Source: Eublepharis macularius
Taxonomy: Eukaryota > Chordata > Lepidosauria > Squamata > Eublepharidae
Length of the DNA: 64,000 nucleotides
Direction: 5' to 3'
NCBI RefSeq assembly: GCF_028583425.1
Contig: NC_072795.1
Location: 4,611,001 to 4,675,000, forward strand
Program-made: the position numbers and the translations under genes
Shown here: one piece after another, positions 22,799 through 33,812 of the stretch
Layout of the letters: every line of letters starts with the position of its first letter
How positions within the stretch are numbered: the first letter of the stretch is position 1
Notes under the pieces: model-generated
What the model saw: only the letters and a program-made list of their open reading frames with translations
Databases searched by the model: none
What the model was told of the DNA's origin: nothing

Positions 22799-22912
22799 GC
22801 AACAGGTGGGTTGTGACTGCCGCTCACTGCCTCCACGATGAATTGGATCCAGAGAACCCCGTTTTCCGAAGCTCTGATGTGATCAGCCCGTCATTGTTCA
22901 CAGTCATTCTCG
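22799..22912 (+). CDS. MASP1: MASP-1 protease domain, exon 2 of 6 (catalytic His)
   Basis: The translation NRWVVTAAHCLHDELDPEN contains the catalytic histidine and the second Cys of the histidine loop. The exon ends FTVIL before a GTAAGC donor. The acceptor is TTTCCCAG and both phases are 1. This matches the second protease exon of human MASP-1 (TAAHCLHQSLDPEDP). Confidence 0.95.
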
Positions 22913-22994
22913 GTAAGCATGTGGTTGTTTGGGCAAGGAAGTAGTTCATCTCTTAAATATCCCAGTCTGTCAAGAATATTCCCAATCTGAACCT

Positions 22995-23400
22995 CCTTTT
23001 TTTTTTAATAAATGTTTTTTTTTAGATAGCAAATAGGGAATAAGAAGTAGAGGGGGGTAGAAGGAGAGAACAAACAAACAAAAAAGGAAGTTACATATCT
23101 ATTACATTGCACCATTCACTCTAATACATGTCTTAGTATTCTGCTAATCAGCACTCTATTTGCAAATTTTTCCATTTGTCTTCTATAGTGTCCATAAAGG
23201 ACCACATCTTAGTTGGCTGAACTTGTCTCCGAACATTCCTGACGGCTGCCATCACCTGTCCTGGTGCAGCCCAAACAGCAGCACACTTTAATTGAAAGCA
23301 CATGTTCTGCCATTGTGTACATGCCACAAAGGGTTGGCAACCTTTGAACCAACATTCTCGCAAAGTCTGGGAAACCACCAAATCAAATAATATACGCTTT
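22995..23400 (-). mobile_element. Probable L1 3' end
   Basis: On the minus strand an open stretch reads CFQLKCAAVWAAPGQ and ends WSFMDTIEDKWKNLQIEC, with an A-rich 3' tail at the left edge. This resembles an L1 ORF2 terminus; family assignment is tentative. Confidence 0.45.
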
Positions 23401-23574
23401 TACCAAAAATGGACAGGCAATTCCCAGCCTTCATTTGCGGCTCAGAAGAACCTTTCTACAAACAAATCTGACAAATTTGGTTGTACTTACTTTGAACTAG
23501 AGCCAATAGCAGTTGGTGAACAACATCCACAGCTGTAGCTTCACATCATGTCAGACATGAGCAATAGAACTATA

Positions 23575-24008
23575 CAGGGGTCATTTCGTAGAAAAAGAGC
23601 TGGAGGAACTCATTAGCATAACTCATTAGCATATGCCACACCCCTTGACATCACCAGCAGTGTGTCATTGGCATAACTGATTTGCATATGCCACACCCCC
23701 TGACTTCACCTATCCCGGCTGTTTTGGACCCAATCCTGGCCATTCAGGGCCAAAATTGGGCCCAAAATGGCAAAAAGAGGCTGAAAATGGCTGAAAAGGG
23801 GCCCAAAATGGTTAGGAACGGGCCGCTGCTGAGTGGGAGAGTGATCCACCACCTGTCAGAGGCCCGATCGTGGCCATTTCGGACCAAATCCAGGCCGCAA
23901 TGGACCCAAATGGCCACGAGTCAGATGGGTGGGGCCACCTGATATGTGACCTCTTTGGGGAACTACCAGAACTGCATTCCTGAGCGTTCCCCCTCAAAAT
24001 GAGCCCTG
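23575..24008. mobile_element. Non-autonomous hAT-like element
   Basis: A 434-bp element from CAGGGGTCATTTCGTAG to CTCAAAATGAGCCCTG. Flanking octamers GAACTATA (23567-23574) and GTACTATA (24009-24016) differ by one base. It ends about 60 bp before the acceptor of a MASP-1 exon. Confidence 0.78.
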
Positions 24009-24067
24009 GTACTATATGGCATAAAGTTATCCATCCAGAACTATTCTTTCTATGTTTCTTTTTGCAG

Positions 24068-24253
24068 GGAAACACAGAACCCACACGCAAGACGACACAG
24101 AACAGCGTTCCCAACCCAAGTCGCTCTTCCTCCACCCGTCTTACCGGGCTACCACTTTTGAGTATGACATTGCACTGGTGGAGCTGTCTGAGGAGGCCAC
24201 ACTGAACAATTACGTGATGCCCATATGTTTTCCAGACGGATCCCACCTCAAAG
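24068..24253 (+). CDS. MASP1: MASP-1 protease domain, exon 3 of 6 (catalytic Asp)
   Basis: The exon reads GKHRTHTQDDTEQ, then LFLHPSYRATTFEYDIALVE and YVMPICFPDGSHLK. It contains the catalytic Asp in YDIALVEL. The acceptor is TTTTTGCAG and the donor GTGAGG, phase 1 to phase 1 (186 nt). An hAT-like element ends only about 60 bp upstream of the acceptor. Confidence 0.94.
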
Positions 24254-25584
24254 GTGAGGAGGCACCCACGCTTTTCAGACATGCAATGCCGTTTGAGAAA
24301 AGATGTAATTTACAGAGAACAATCCTATACACAATCCTATGCAGAGGAATTTCAAAGGGAGATTAGAAAGAGACACTGCTGAATTGTAACTGATAGTGAA
24401 GTTCAAGACAATGCATCCACCTGGACTGAATCGAGACCTGGGCTTCCTGTCTCATTACCAATGCTGATTTCTCCAAACCCACCACCCCTCTGCATACCCC
24501 ACCCTGTCCCATCACACCTGCTATTGTCATTCTCCGGCTGTTATCATTCGGCTTCTGAAATCACTCCACTCCCCAAGATATAAGGACAGATGAACTCCCA
24601 TTCTAGCTGTATCTGAAGAAGTGAGCTGTGGCTCACGACAGCTCATACCCTACCACTAATTTTGTTAGTTTTATAGGTGCTACTGGACTCTTGCTCTTTT
24701 CCAGTCCTATACACAGTTACTTGCCTAAGCCTATTGGAATTAGAGGGCTTAGATTGTGGTAACTCTGAATAGGATTTCATCGTAAGCCAATAGAATTGTG
24801 TGATGTGAAGAGGCAATTCAGGGCTCAAATAAGAGAGATGTTTTGCTTATTGGATTTGGCTAAATTTTTGAGCTAAAAATTGGTGATAGAACTTTGCTCC
24901 CTTTGCTGAGGCTGGGCTAGTTAAAATGCTGGAAATGCTGGAAGCAGTGAAGTTGATGTATTTAAATGGTGCACAGCAGAGAGGCCACCGAACTCATTTT
25001 GCACATCTTCACAATCCACCCCAAGGTAGGTGCCAAATGGCACTCACAGTATCTGAAGAAGTGAGCTGTGACCCACGAAAGCTCATGCCCTACCACAATT
25101 TTTGTTAGTCTTATTGGTGCTACTGGACTCTTGCTCTTTCCTACCGGCATGCAAAAGTCCCAGTTCTAGCAGCAAATGTGTAAGACACCCCTTTGCCATC
25201 TCTTTCAACCAGCAGGCCCAACCAGAGCAGCAGTGCTCACCAGCCCATGCAGTTTGGAAGCTGAAGTTCATCTTGCATTACTGCAAAAGTTTATATACAC
25301 TTTCTGGGACATGAAATGTAAAATAAATAACAAGGCATCACTTTTGAATTCCTGCTGCTCCTTTTCCATTGGCATTACGGGTATGATGCCATCGGTTTCG
25401 TCATGGCAGACGTGCGCACTTTGGCTCTTCCTCCCCATTCCGGACTTTCCAGGAAGGATACAATACACGCAGCACAGAGACGCAAATCCAGTCGCACGGA
25501 CCCAGAGGCAGCCTTACCCCAAGTTTAGGCAGCAGGTTTGGGGTGCCATTAAGGGACAGCAAAGTAGGAAGCAGCTAGATTGTC

Positions 25585-25660
25585 AAACTGCCCTGAGCCC
25601 GTCTGACGGGGAGGGCGGTCTAAAAATGTAATTAAATAAATAAATTAAATAAATAAATAG
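25585..25660 (+). mobile_element. LINE/SINE 3' tail
   Basis: ACTGCCCTGAGCCCGTC, GGGGAGGGCGGTCTAAAAAT and an AAAT-repeat end form the common reptilian LINE-type 3' tail. Compare 43010-43100 and 63720-63795. Confidence 0.6.
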
Positions 25661-25979
25661 ATCTGACACACACACACCCCGGTCACAATCCACTAGAACG
25701 TGCCCCCGTTCTCATTGGCTTATAATCTCCTGCTGGGTTGGGGATTCCTCGTGGTGCTGAGTAGACCTTTTTGTTTTAAAAAAGGCATGGATTATCAATG
25801 CAGTTTTCTAGGATATGGCCCAGGCATCAAGTGTTCCGGGATGTGTTTTGGACTAGTGGGTGGAGATCCCATTTGCCTTATCGGGCTGGGATGGATCACC
25901 TGGACAGCCTTCTTTCTCTGCAGGGGCAGGTGGGTCTCCTCTCTTATACCAAAGCAAGGGTCCCTTTCTTTCTCACCAG

Positions 25980-26047
25980 ATGCCATGGTGGTTGTCAGCG
26001 GATGGGGGAAGCAGTTCCTGCAACGTATCCCAGATGCCCTGATGGAG
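25980..26047 (+). CDS. MASP1: MASP-1 protease domain, exon 4 of 6
   Basis: This short exon reads AMVVVSGWGKQFLQRIPDAL then ME, nearly identical to the human MASP-1 segment VIVSGWGKQFLQRFPETLME. It enters in phase 1 after TCTCACCAG and leaves in phase 0 at GAG/GTGGGG. A tRNA-derived SINE tail starts about 20 bp past the donor. Confidence 0.93.
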
Positions 26048-26067
26048 GTGGGGACAGTGTTTCTTAT

Positions 26068-26085
26068 TCAAATAATAAGAATAAT

Positions 26086-26116
<31 letters not shown>

Positions 26117-26356
26117 TTCGATTTATATACCGCCCTTCAGGACAACTTAATGCCCACTCAGAGCGGTTTACAAAGTATGCTATTATTACCCCGCAACAAT
26201 CACCCTGTGAGGTGGGTGGGGCTGAGAGGGCTCTGAGAGAGCTGTGACTGGCCCAAGGTCACCCAGCTGGTTTCAGGCGGAGGAGTGGGGAATTAAACCC
26301 GGCTCTCCAGATTAGATTCCTGCCGCTCTTCACCACTACGCCAAACTGGCTCAAAG
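26068..26356 (-). mobile_element. tRNA-derived SINE with (AAC)n tail
   Basis: Head on the minus strand near 26356 (GAGCCAGTTTGGCGTAGTGG, GGGTTTAATTCCCC). The AAC-repeat tail begins about 20 bp from the donor of MASP-1 protease exon 4. Confidence 0.8.
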
Positions 26357-26600
26357 GCGATGCAGCGTCCTTAGGAAGTAAACAGAGATGCCGTCTCTGG
26401 GCTACTTTGCTTAGAAAAGGCTGCACTGCATTGATGCCCCACCCCCCACCCCCTAGCCTGGCAGATGCCAGGTATAGTTGGGGTTTAGAGATGGCATGGT
26501 CTATGCCACAAAACAACTGGTGATCCTTTCAATATGGCCAAGCAGAAGCAGTGGAGATGCTCCTACACTGCTGGCTGGCTGTCTCCCTGGTGGACCCGGG

Positions 26601-26602
<2 letters not shown>

Positions 26603-26661
<59 letters not shown>

Positions 26662-26865
26662 ATAACATTCAATTTATATACCGCCCCTTCAGGGCAACTT
26701 AACGCCCACTCGGAGTGGTTTTCAAAGTGTGTTATTATTATCCCCACAACAAAACACCCTGTGAGGTGGGTGGGGCTGAGAGAGCTCTGAGAGAGCTGTG
26801 ACTGACCCAAGGTCACCCAGCTGGCTTCAAGCACAGGAGCGGGGAATCAAACCCAGTTGCCTGGA
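26603..26865 (-). mobile_element. tRNA-derived SINE with (GAT)n tail
   Basis: Same SINE family; its tail has become an uninterrupted GAT repeat of about 57 bp (26605-26661). The polyaspartate or polyserine frames across it are meaningless. It fills most of the intron before MASP-1 protease exon 5. Confidence 0.8.
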
Positions 26866-26937
26866 GGTTGGCAACCCTATATCTGATGTCTATTTATCTG
26901 AAGTGACCAACCCACAAGCACCCTTTTTGTGTCACAG

Positions 26938-27037
26938 ATTGAGATCCCGCTGATAGATCATGCTGTGTGCAAGGAAGCCTACGCCAGACTTCAGAAGGTC
27001 GTGACGGAGGATATGATCTGTGCTGGAGAAATGCAAG
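26938..27037 (+). CDS. MASP1: MASP-1 protease domain, exon 5 of 6
   Basis: The exon reads IEIPLIDHAVCKEAYARLQK then VVTEDMICAGEMQG, matching human MASP-1 IEIPIVDHSTCQKAY and DMICAGE. The acceptor GTGTCACAG keeps phase 0 with exon 4, and the donor GTAGGG leaves phase 1. Confidence 0.94.
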
Positions 27038-27342
27038 GTAGGGCCTGGGTGGAATTCAGAGTTCCCGTGAGCCCGGCTTTTCCTTTATTTCTGCTACTTC
27101 TTTTGCTAAACTTCAAGTGCTGGGATGTCTTCCCAACTGATCTTCTCCTAGTCTCTCAGATCAAAAATAGATCTTACTGTGGGGGGAAAAGAGTGGAAGG
27201 AGGTTGTGGGAAGAAAGCTGGAGTTAAAGGAAGTGTGCGGAGTTCCTTCCTCCCTGCCTTTAAATTGAAGCCTGCAGCCGTAACACCTAGTCCAGCCATT
27301 TGGTTTTATCCGAAAATGAAAACTTGGCTTTCAAACTCTTTT

Positions 27343-27530
27343 CACTAATCCAGCAGTGTAGTGATTAGTGTCAGACTAGATTCTTATAGACCCAGGTTTC
27401 ATTCTCTTCCTGACCACAAAGCTCACTGAGTAACCTTGAAGCAGTCACCCACCCACCCCTGCCCCCCCTCTCTCATTCTCAACCTAACCTACCTTGCAGG
27501 GTTGCTGTGAGCATAAACTGAAAAGAATAA
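27343..27530 (+). mobile_element. tRNA-derived SINE, diverged
   Basis: CCAGCAGTGTAGTGATTAG and CAGGTTTCATTCTC resemble A and B boxes, followed by TAACCTACCTTGCAGGGTTG. Related to the second family at 22405-22647, on the other strand. Confidence 0.55.
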
Positions 27531-27535
27531 TGGAC

Positions 27536-27766
27536 ATTTCCACATGTCTTACCTGCCTGCGGAACATCACGCGAAAGACCCGGAAGACACCGTCTTCTTG
27601 TGCAAAATCGCGCCAGGAAGATGTTATTTGGGAGTTTCGCGTGATTTCGCGCAAAACTCTCAGATAACAGCGTCTTCCTGACAAAATTTCGCGTGAGAAG
27701 ATGGTTTCTTCTGGATTTTTCGTGCGATGTTCCGCAGGCAGGTAAGACGTGTGGAAACAGCCAATG
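27536..27766. mobile_element. Foldback MITE
   Basis: Inverted ends read TTTCCACATGTCTTACCTGC and GCAGGTAAGACGTGTGGAAA. The arms continue into GCGGAACATC / GATGTTCCGC and several TTTCGCG / CGCGAAA motifs. The distant element at 51415-51640 shares the TTTCCACATGTC end. Confidence 0.7.
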
Positions 27767-28265
27767 TATACTTCTCTGAATGTCTTGAAGGAAAAGCAGG
27801 ATAAAATTATAAAAGGTGGAGATGAACGGGTGAACTGGAATCCCTGCGTCTGCTTTTCCAAAAGGGGGTAATCTCCTACAAAATAGTATGCCAAATGGTT
27901 GCCTTGGGGACGAGAGCAAAGGCACTAGCAAGCATACCAGGGTTGCCAGGGCCCGGTGATGTCAGTTCCTGTATGCCCAGATGTGACATCATAACGCCAC
28001 CGAGTGAAGCCCCGATATTTGGGCAAAATCCTTAGAGTTTTTACCTGAATACCAGACGTTACTGCTGGAAGTGGTGCTATTATGACACCGGCATGCACAC
28101 CCAGGGAAAAGTCTCTCCCTCTTGCCATCTGCTATCTCCCCTGCCTGTTACCGGGGCAGCTTGGCACCCCAGAAGCTTTATGTTTGCAAATTCTGTACAG
28201 AATACTGTGGCTTGTGAAAACTGAACGGTGGCCTACCACCACTTGTTCGTCTTTTTTTCACCTAG

Positions 28266-28456
28266 GAGGAAAAGATGCATGCAGTGGAGACTCTGGGGGT
28301 CCCATGGTCACTTTGAACAACCAGACTGGACAATGGCAGCTAATCGGCAGCGTGTCTTGGGGAGTCGGTTGTGGCTTGGACAACCGCTATGGGGTGTATT
28401 CCAATGTGCTTCGGAGTCTGCCTTGGATTAAGCAGGTCACAGGATTGAAAAATTGA
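28266..28456 (+). CDS. MASP1: MASP-1 protease domain, exon 6 of 6 (catalytic Ser, stop)
   Basis: The exon reads [19 protein letters not shown] and runs to [10 protein letters not shown] and a TGA stop. The nucleophile Ser is encoded by TCT (28292-28294). That is the TCN type expected for the split-exon MASP-1 domain, in contrast to the AGC codon of the MASP-3 exon. The pocket Asp of GGKDAC predicts trypsin-like specificity. In mammals MASP-1 activates itself and then MASP-2 and cleaves C2. All six exons are open, in phase and carry the full triad, so the domain looks functional. Confidence 0.95.
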
Positions 28457-29040
28457 AATCTCCCAGTGACAGCCAAAGCAAGAAAATCCTCTGCCAGCAA
28501 ATGGGTCAACCAGTTGTCTAATGTCTGCCTGTCCTTGGCTTTTTATCAGGGTAAACTTGGTTCGTTCATTCATGGAGACAGGAAAGACCTGGCCTGGATC
28601 TTATGCTCAACTGAACTCTTTTCCAAGATACGGGACTCCGTTAGATCTTGGGCAAGGTGATTTGGACTACTTTTGATTGTAAGATTTGCAAAAACCATCG
28701 AGTAGTACCTATGTCTGCAACCTGCTGATGTTCTTAGAACTATATCTGGGGCCTCAAACATACTCATACATCCTTAATTTGCCTTGGAGCCAGGCAGGGA
28801 AGGAAGACGAGGGTTAACCCTTAAACCTCCTCTTGGTTTTGAAAATCAACACCAACTCACCCACTCTGCTATTAGTTCGAACACCAATACCGAGTGGAGG
28901 TTGAAGAGTTAACCCCCTTCTCTCTTCTATACATGGCCTGAGGCAAACCGAGGCTATCCAAACCTGCATTCAGCATATCATAGACCAACAGAGATGTAGG
29001 ATGCTTGTCTTGTTGGTACCAGCCCCAGGACTCAAATAAA
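28457..29040 (+). other. MASP1: MASP-1 3' UTR with candidate poly(A) signal
   Basis: Sequence without recognised repeats follows the stop, with an AATAAA at 29035-29040 in CTCAAATAAA. This is the best candidate for the end of the MASP-1 transcript, though cleavage is not proven from sequence. About 3.3 kb further on lies the 3' end of the convergent RTP gene A. Confidence 0.5.
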
Positions 29041-31459
29041 TCTCAGGAGAAATTCAGTGCAATAATGATTTGATGTCATTGTAGCATAGGGAAGGGGCCA
29101 CAGCCCTGAGCACAATGTCGCACACTGCGTTCACTCCCTGGCATCTCCTGTTAGGAGGAGGACAAACAGTGCAATCCTAAACACAGTTACTCCAGTCTAA
29201 GCCCACTAATTTCAATGGGTTTAGACTGGAGTAACTCCAGAATTGCCCTGAAAGAGAAGGATTGGGAAAAATTCCGTCCAAGGAACTAGGAGGCTACTGA
29301 CAGTCCATGCAAAAATTCTTGTACTAAACAAGCCACTGATCTGACTCACACCATTAAGACTACATACATTTAAAAGAAGTTAATGTGTCTCAGGAAGCAA
29401 GAGGTGGAATTGGGGCAGCCGTCTTTGCACCCAGTGTACAAGCCTTCAGTTCAATGTCCGCTTGGAGATGTGTGTAGAGTCACATGCATGTCCCTTCATG
29501 GAGATGATGCACACATGCCATGCATTGAAGAACACTGGAAAAGCAGTTGGACATGTGCTGGGCTGGCTCTCAGCGAGCATGCAACTGAACTTGCATAGGG
29601 TCACACGCACAAGCATATTCACTCATCCTAGATATATTCCCTGAACAAGGTTCATGGAAGGCAACTTCCTATGATGTCAGTGGAGAAAGGGGGTTGGGGA
29701 TTGGTAGGAACCAAAAATGTATCAAATCTCAGGGACTTAACTGGAAATGCCATCCACACGTTTCAAAACTCAGGACATACTTGAGGCGGGAAGGGTTTTT
29801 AAAAAACTGAAATTCTATAACGTGGTAAGATGAATTCTGCAATTTAAATTATGCAAATTAAGCACATTGGCGTGGTTTCTTTTACTTTTGTATGGTGTGT
29901 CGATTTTGCTATGGGGGTGACAAAAGTTATGTAAAGCACTGAAGCCCCTCCCGCTGGCCAATGGAAATCTTACTCCAGCTGTCTGGTGGGTTTCTGATAT
30001 TTCATTGAGCAGCACTTTTCCAACTTCAAGCATGGCTTTGCTATAGGGATCCCAGGCCCCCACCCTCTGCCCCCCACCACCATTCACTTAGCCAGTGGGA
30101 AGGGGGAGGCAAGGGAACAGGCCTCCCAGGCATACTCCCTTGGCAAAGTGACAATGTCACTCCTAAGAGTGACGTCACGCCACCAAGAATTCAATGGGTT
30201 TCACACAAAAGGCATATCGAGAATGATAGTTTTATGCGTGAAAATGTGCCCAAAGTTCATGGACAGAGGGGTCACTGTTTATGCTGGTCATGCACCAGAA
30301 AGCTTTCTAGTGACTCACTTCTTTTTTTTTTTAGAAAGTGGAAGGACGAGGTATTGCTCATAACCATACCTATAGAGAGAAGCCACCAATGTGAGATGGC
30401 GTTCTGGTTTAGGGAAGAGCTTAGAATCAGAGTTTGGGACAGACCCAGAGATCAAAATACTGGACTATACTGGGGGAAAATGTAACGTGTAGTTCCTTCC
30501 TGCTCTTCATACTTCATAGGGCTATTTTGCGGATAAAATGAGAGATGGGAGAACCATGAGTTCCTTGGAGAAAGAGTGGGATTAAAATGTACTGGACAGA
30601 AAACAATGTTCCTGGAATGCACCGTGATGTGAACCAGAATAAAATACAAATGGACAAACAGACAGAAAGTGTCTTCCTTTAGACTAAGGGCCTGCCAGGC
30701 CCTGTTTTTAGGAGAACCAAGAAGACAACAGATCTCTTATGTTTATTAAGGTTTATTAAGGTTTAACAAGATGTTTATTAATAAACAGTGTTTATTAAGG
30801 TTTAACAAGGTTATCAGCAGGATGGTTGTTCAGCGAAAATGCAAGATCAAACAACAAATAGGCTTACTCTAGACCTCTTCTGAAGAGGTTTCAAGAGGTC
30901 ACCCAGTTCTAGAATGCATATGGTATCTGCCCTTAATTTCTTCAATTGATTGAATGTTCTTGGTCTTTTAACGTCCACCCAAATCCCTGACCCCATTGCC
31001 CACTGGCGCTCCAGAGGCTGGTAGAAGGGGAAAATAATAAAATCATGCCACCCAGGGAGGGTTTTATCTTCCAGGGAAAACCCAGAAGTGATGTCGCTCT
31101 AAGAATCACCGGATTCCTTTCTGTTTTGCCATAGAGTTTCCAGTGATTCCTAGATATCAGTTCTGGCATGATGTCATTTCCTGTTTTTTTCCCAGAAGTG
31201 ACATATTGCTATTGCCCGACAGTGCCTTCCCCTCCATGTCCCCACCGCACCCTGGACTCCTGCTGGTTGCCAGCAGCTGACTGACAATGCAAGGAAGAGC
31301 TAAAGACCTTGAGGCTTGGCTAGCTTTGTACCGATTACTGTGGCTGAACCACATGCAAGAACAAGCCCCCGTCCTTGGGATGCTTTCCCAGTGATAGGCT
31401 GTGTACTGTCTTCAATGTTCTATCTGACTGTGCAATAATCAGGTGGGAAACAGATAGAG
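29041..31459. other. Intergenic region between MASP1 and the RTP cluster
   Basis: No gene is seen. A small foldback repeat (29165-29250, GTTACTCCAGTCTAAGCCC and its mirror) recurs at 41066-41150. A partial GCCAGGC..GACGTCAC-type repeat is near 30050-30190, and GTTTATTAAGG repeats at 30740-30815. Confidence 0.45.
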
Positions 31460-32016
31460 CAGAGGTGGCCAAACTTGCTTAATGTAAGAGCCACATAGAA
31501 TAAATGCCAGATGTTTTGAGAGCTGCAAGACATGATGCATTGAAGTGACTTCAGATGAAGAGGCGGGTTTGGGGGAGTGTCCTGAAAGTGACATCACAGG
31601 AAGGGGTGGGGTTTTGGTGCAGTATGCTGGAAGTGACACCATCAGAAGGGGTGGAGCTTGGGAAGAGCCATCACCTGACTTTTGACTTGGAAGCGAAATC
31701 ACAAAAGTGATCTCACAGCCTTGCTAGGCTTCACCCCCAAAGTCCCCAGGTACTTTCTGAGTCAGACCCGGCATTTTTATTGAAAATATGAAAAACGTGG
31801 AAAGAAGGAAGGAAGGAAGGAAAAAAGGAAAAGGGAGGGAAAGACATGGAAGGAAAAAATGGAAAGAAAGGAGGGAAGGGAGGGAAGGGAGGGAGGGAAA
31901 TAAACTAAACTAAAATAAAATGTATGGCCATGGCGATACTCAGAGACCACCGGGAGCCCCACAATATGTCTAGAAGAGCCCCATGTGGCTTCTGAGCCAC
32001 AGTTTGACCACCCCTG
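31460..32016. mobile_element. hAT-like element, GGTGGCCAAAC family, copy 1
   Basis: Ends CAGAGGTGGCCAAACTTGC and CAGTTTGACCACCCCTG with a perfect 8-bp duplication AGATAGAG (31452-31459, 32017-32024). It contains a purine-rich GGAAGGAA stretch. It lies just past the 3' end of RTP gene A and is very similar to 36635-37189. Confidence 0.85.
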
Positions 32017-32333
32017 AGATAGAGCGAAAGAGGCAAATAAAGGCTTTCACAGGATTCTGCAAAAATTCATTATCTCCTTGCCGTACAATGGTACAGATTG
32101 ATATACAGATAGTTTTCTAGTTTGATTTGGAATATCTGATGTGCCTGCCGGCAAAGCTACTCCTGCACCCATTCGCAGAAGGGCAAGCAAACAAAGGTCG
32201 CTCAGCTTGATATGCGGGTGGGTCTGGAATGACTGGCGGTGAATGGTGTAAACTTGGCATTGTAAGACCTCCGCTTTGCACGACCGATGCTACACCAGGG
32301 CCGAAATTTGCACCCCCTTATCCTCTTGTAATG

Positions 32334-32973
32334 TCATCCCCTGAACCAGTCATTCCAATAAGCAACTAATACAAAAACAACAGCAGCCATAGCAATAACA
32401 AAGCAGCACACGCAGCAAGGACGAGAAACGGTGGGAGGAGAAAACTGCCTTGACGGTTGAATCAGACTTCTCCTTGAGGAAGTGTGGACGGCTGAGCCTT
32501 CGTAACTCTCCAAGTTTGGGGTCCAGGAATACCTTGGGCTTTGGAGCGTCCCATAATACATTGCACCACCAGGTTTCCCATGATGTAATGTACCATCAGG
32601 CATCCCATCATGCCGTGCTCCATCAGGCCTCCCACGATGGCCTTTGTGTAGTCCCATTTGACAAGCTTCACAAGATTCACTTTGGTGCGGCCCACTTCCC
32701 TCACATATCATCACCTCAGAGAGGTCACTGCGACGGACTCGTTCTCGGTAGCATTTCTCACGGATGTCAAGGATCAGGCGTTTTATGATGCTGTCAGTAT
32801 CCTCCCTGGCGAACCGCGGCTTCTCCTTCTGAGTCGAGGAGCATTTGTGGCATTCTTGCCGAAAAGTCCTCCACCGGACCCAACCTCGTCGCACAGATTG
32901 CTCCCAGTACATGTGGAACAGGATCACGACTTGATGTGAGGACCACGTGTGGTAGCATTGTGAACACACAAAA
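32334..32973 (-). CDS. RTP-family gene A, exon 2 (terminal coding exon)
   Basis: On the minus strand, after the acceptor CCTCACTAG, the exon reads FVCSQCYHTWSSHQVVILFH and continues to a TGA stop, 212 residues plus the shared Ser codon. The three CxxC pairs of the receptor-transporting-protein zinc domain are visible: CSQC, CHKC and CEAC. A linker with 9-residue repeats follows (see findings). The C-terminal hydrophobic stretch CCFVIAMAAVVFVLVAYW suggests a tail-anchored membrane protein. RTPs help odorant, taste and other G-protein-coupled receptors reach the cell surface; RTP4 is an interferon-induced antiviral factor. With exon 1 at 34957-34815 the protein is about 260 residues, close to mammalian RTP1. 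Its place facing the 3' end of MASP1 matches human RTP1, but orthology is not settled. Confidence 0.9.
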
Positions 32974-33002
32974 CTAGTGAGGAAAGACAGGAGAAGGAAA
33001 AT

Positions 33003-33590
33003 GATTTTATTTATTTATTTATGTCATTTATAGTCCGCCTTTCTCACTGAGACTCAAGGCGGATTACATAATGTGAGATTAGTACAATCAGTAGCAAGGA
33101 AAAGGGCAGGTATTTCCATACAGTGCCAAGGACATTTCCATAAACAATGTCACAGGATAAATGAATACAAGTTTACAAAGATATAGTATTAGCAAGGATC
33201 CAACACAGGGCTGAAGAATTGCTGAAACAGAACATAATCAATTCTAGGACTGACCTTAAACAACACAAAGCACAGGAGTACATCTTTAAAGCAACAGATA
33301 ATATGTAAGGCAACATAGTGGTGAAGTCTAGGGTTCCTGACTCATTTAGCGAAACAGCTGAGACCCCCTCTCTACAATACCGCCCTCCTATCTGAGTAAA
33401 AAGTCTTTTTGAATAATTCAGTTTTGCATCATTTGCAGAAAGCCAGGAGGGTGGGGGCTCTCCTGACCTCCTCAGGCAGGCCGTTCCACAGGGCGGGGGC
33501 CACCACAGAGAAATCAACGGGCTGCTGTTGATTTTGCCCATGTGCTGGCACCTGCAAGAGTGAGCAAAGGTAAACAATTACTTCTGTAGG
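33003..33590 (-). mobile_element. LINE 3' end (same family as 2924-3590)
   Basis: The minus strand encodes FSVVAPALWNGLPEEVRRAP and has the same 3' tail ending in TTTATTTATTT on the plus strand. It lies immediately upstream of the acceptor of RTP gene A exon 2, in that intron. Confidence 0.72.
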
Positions 33591-33605
33591 ATTAATGCTG
33601 GACGT

Positions 33606-33812
33606 GATGGTGGTGGTGGATAGCGCCATCAAGTCATAGCTGATTTACGGCGACCCCTACTGGGGTTTTCAAGGCAAGAGGCTAACAGAGGTGATTTACC
33701 ATTGCCTGCCTCTGCAGAGAAGCCCCGGTCTTCTATGGATGTCTCCCATCCAATCACTAACCAAGGCTGGCCGTGCTTAGCTTCCATGATCTGATGAGAT
33801 CGGGCTTGCTGT
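33606..33812 (-). mobile_element. 5S-rRNA-derived SINE with BovB-type tail
   Basis: On the minus strand: CCCGATCTCATCAGATC, GGAAGCTAAGCAC, TTGGATGGGAGAC, then GTCGCCGTAAATCAGCTATG and ACTTGATGGCGC. It is the full-length form of the units at 20235-21022. Confidence 0.75.

Noticed and set aside
26605-26661. Polyaspartate or polyserine protein
   Set aside because: It is a GAT microsatellite in a SINE tail with no conserved flanks.
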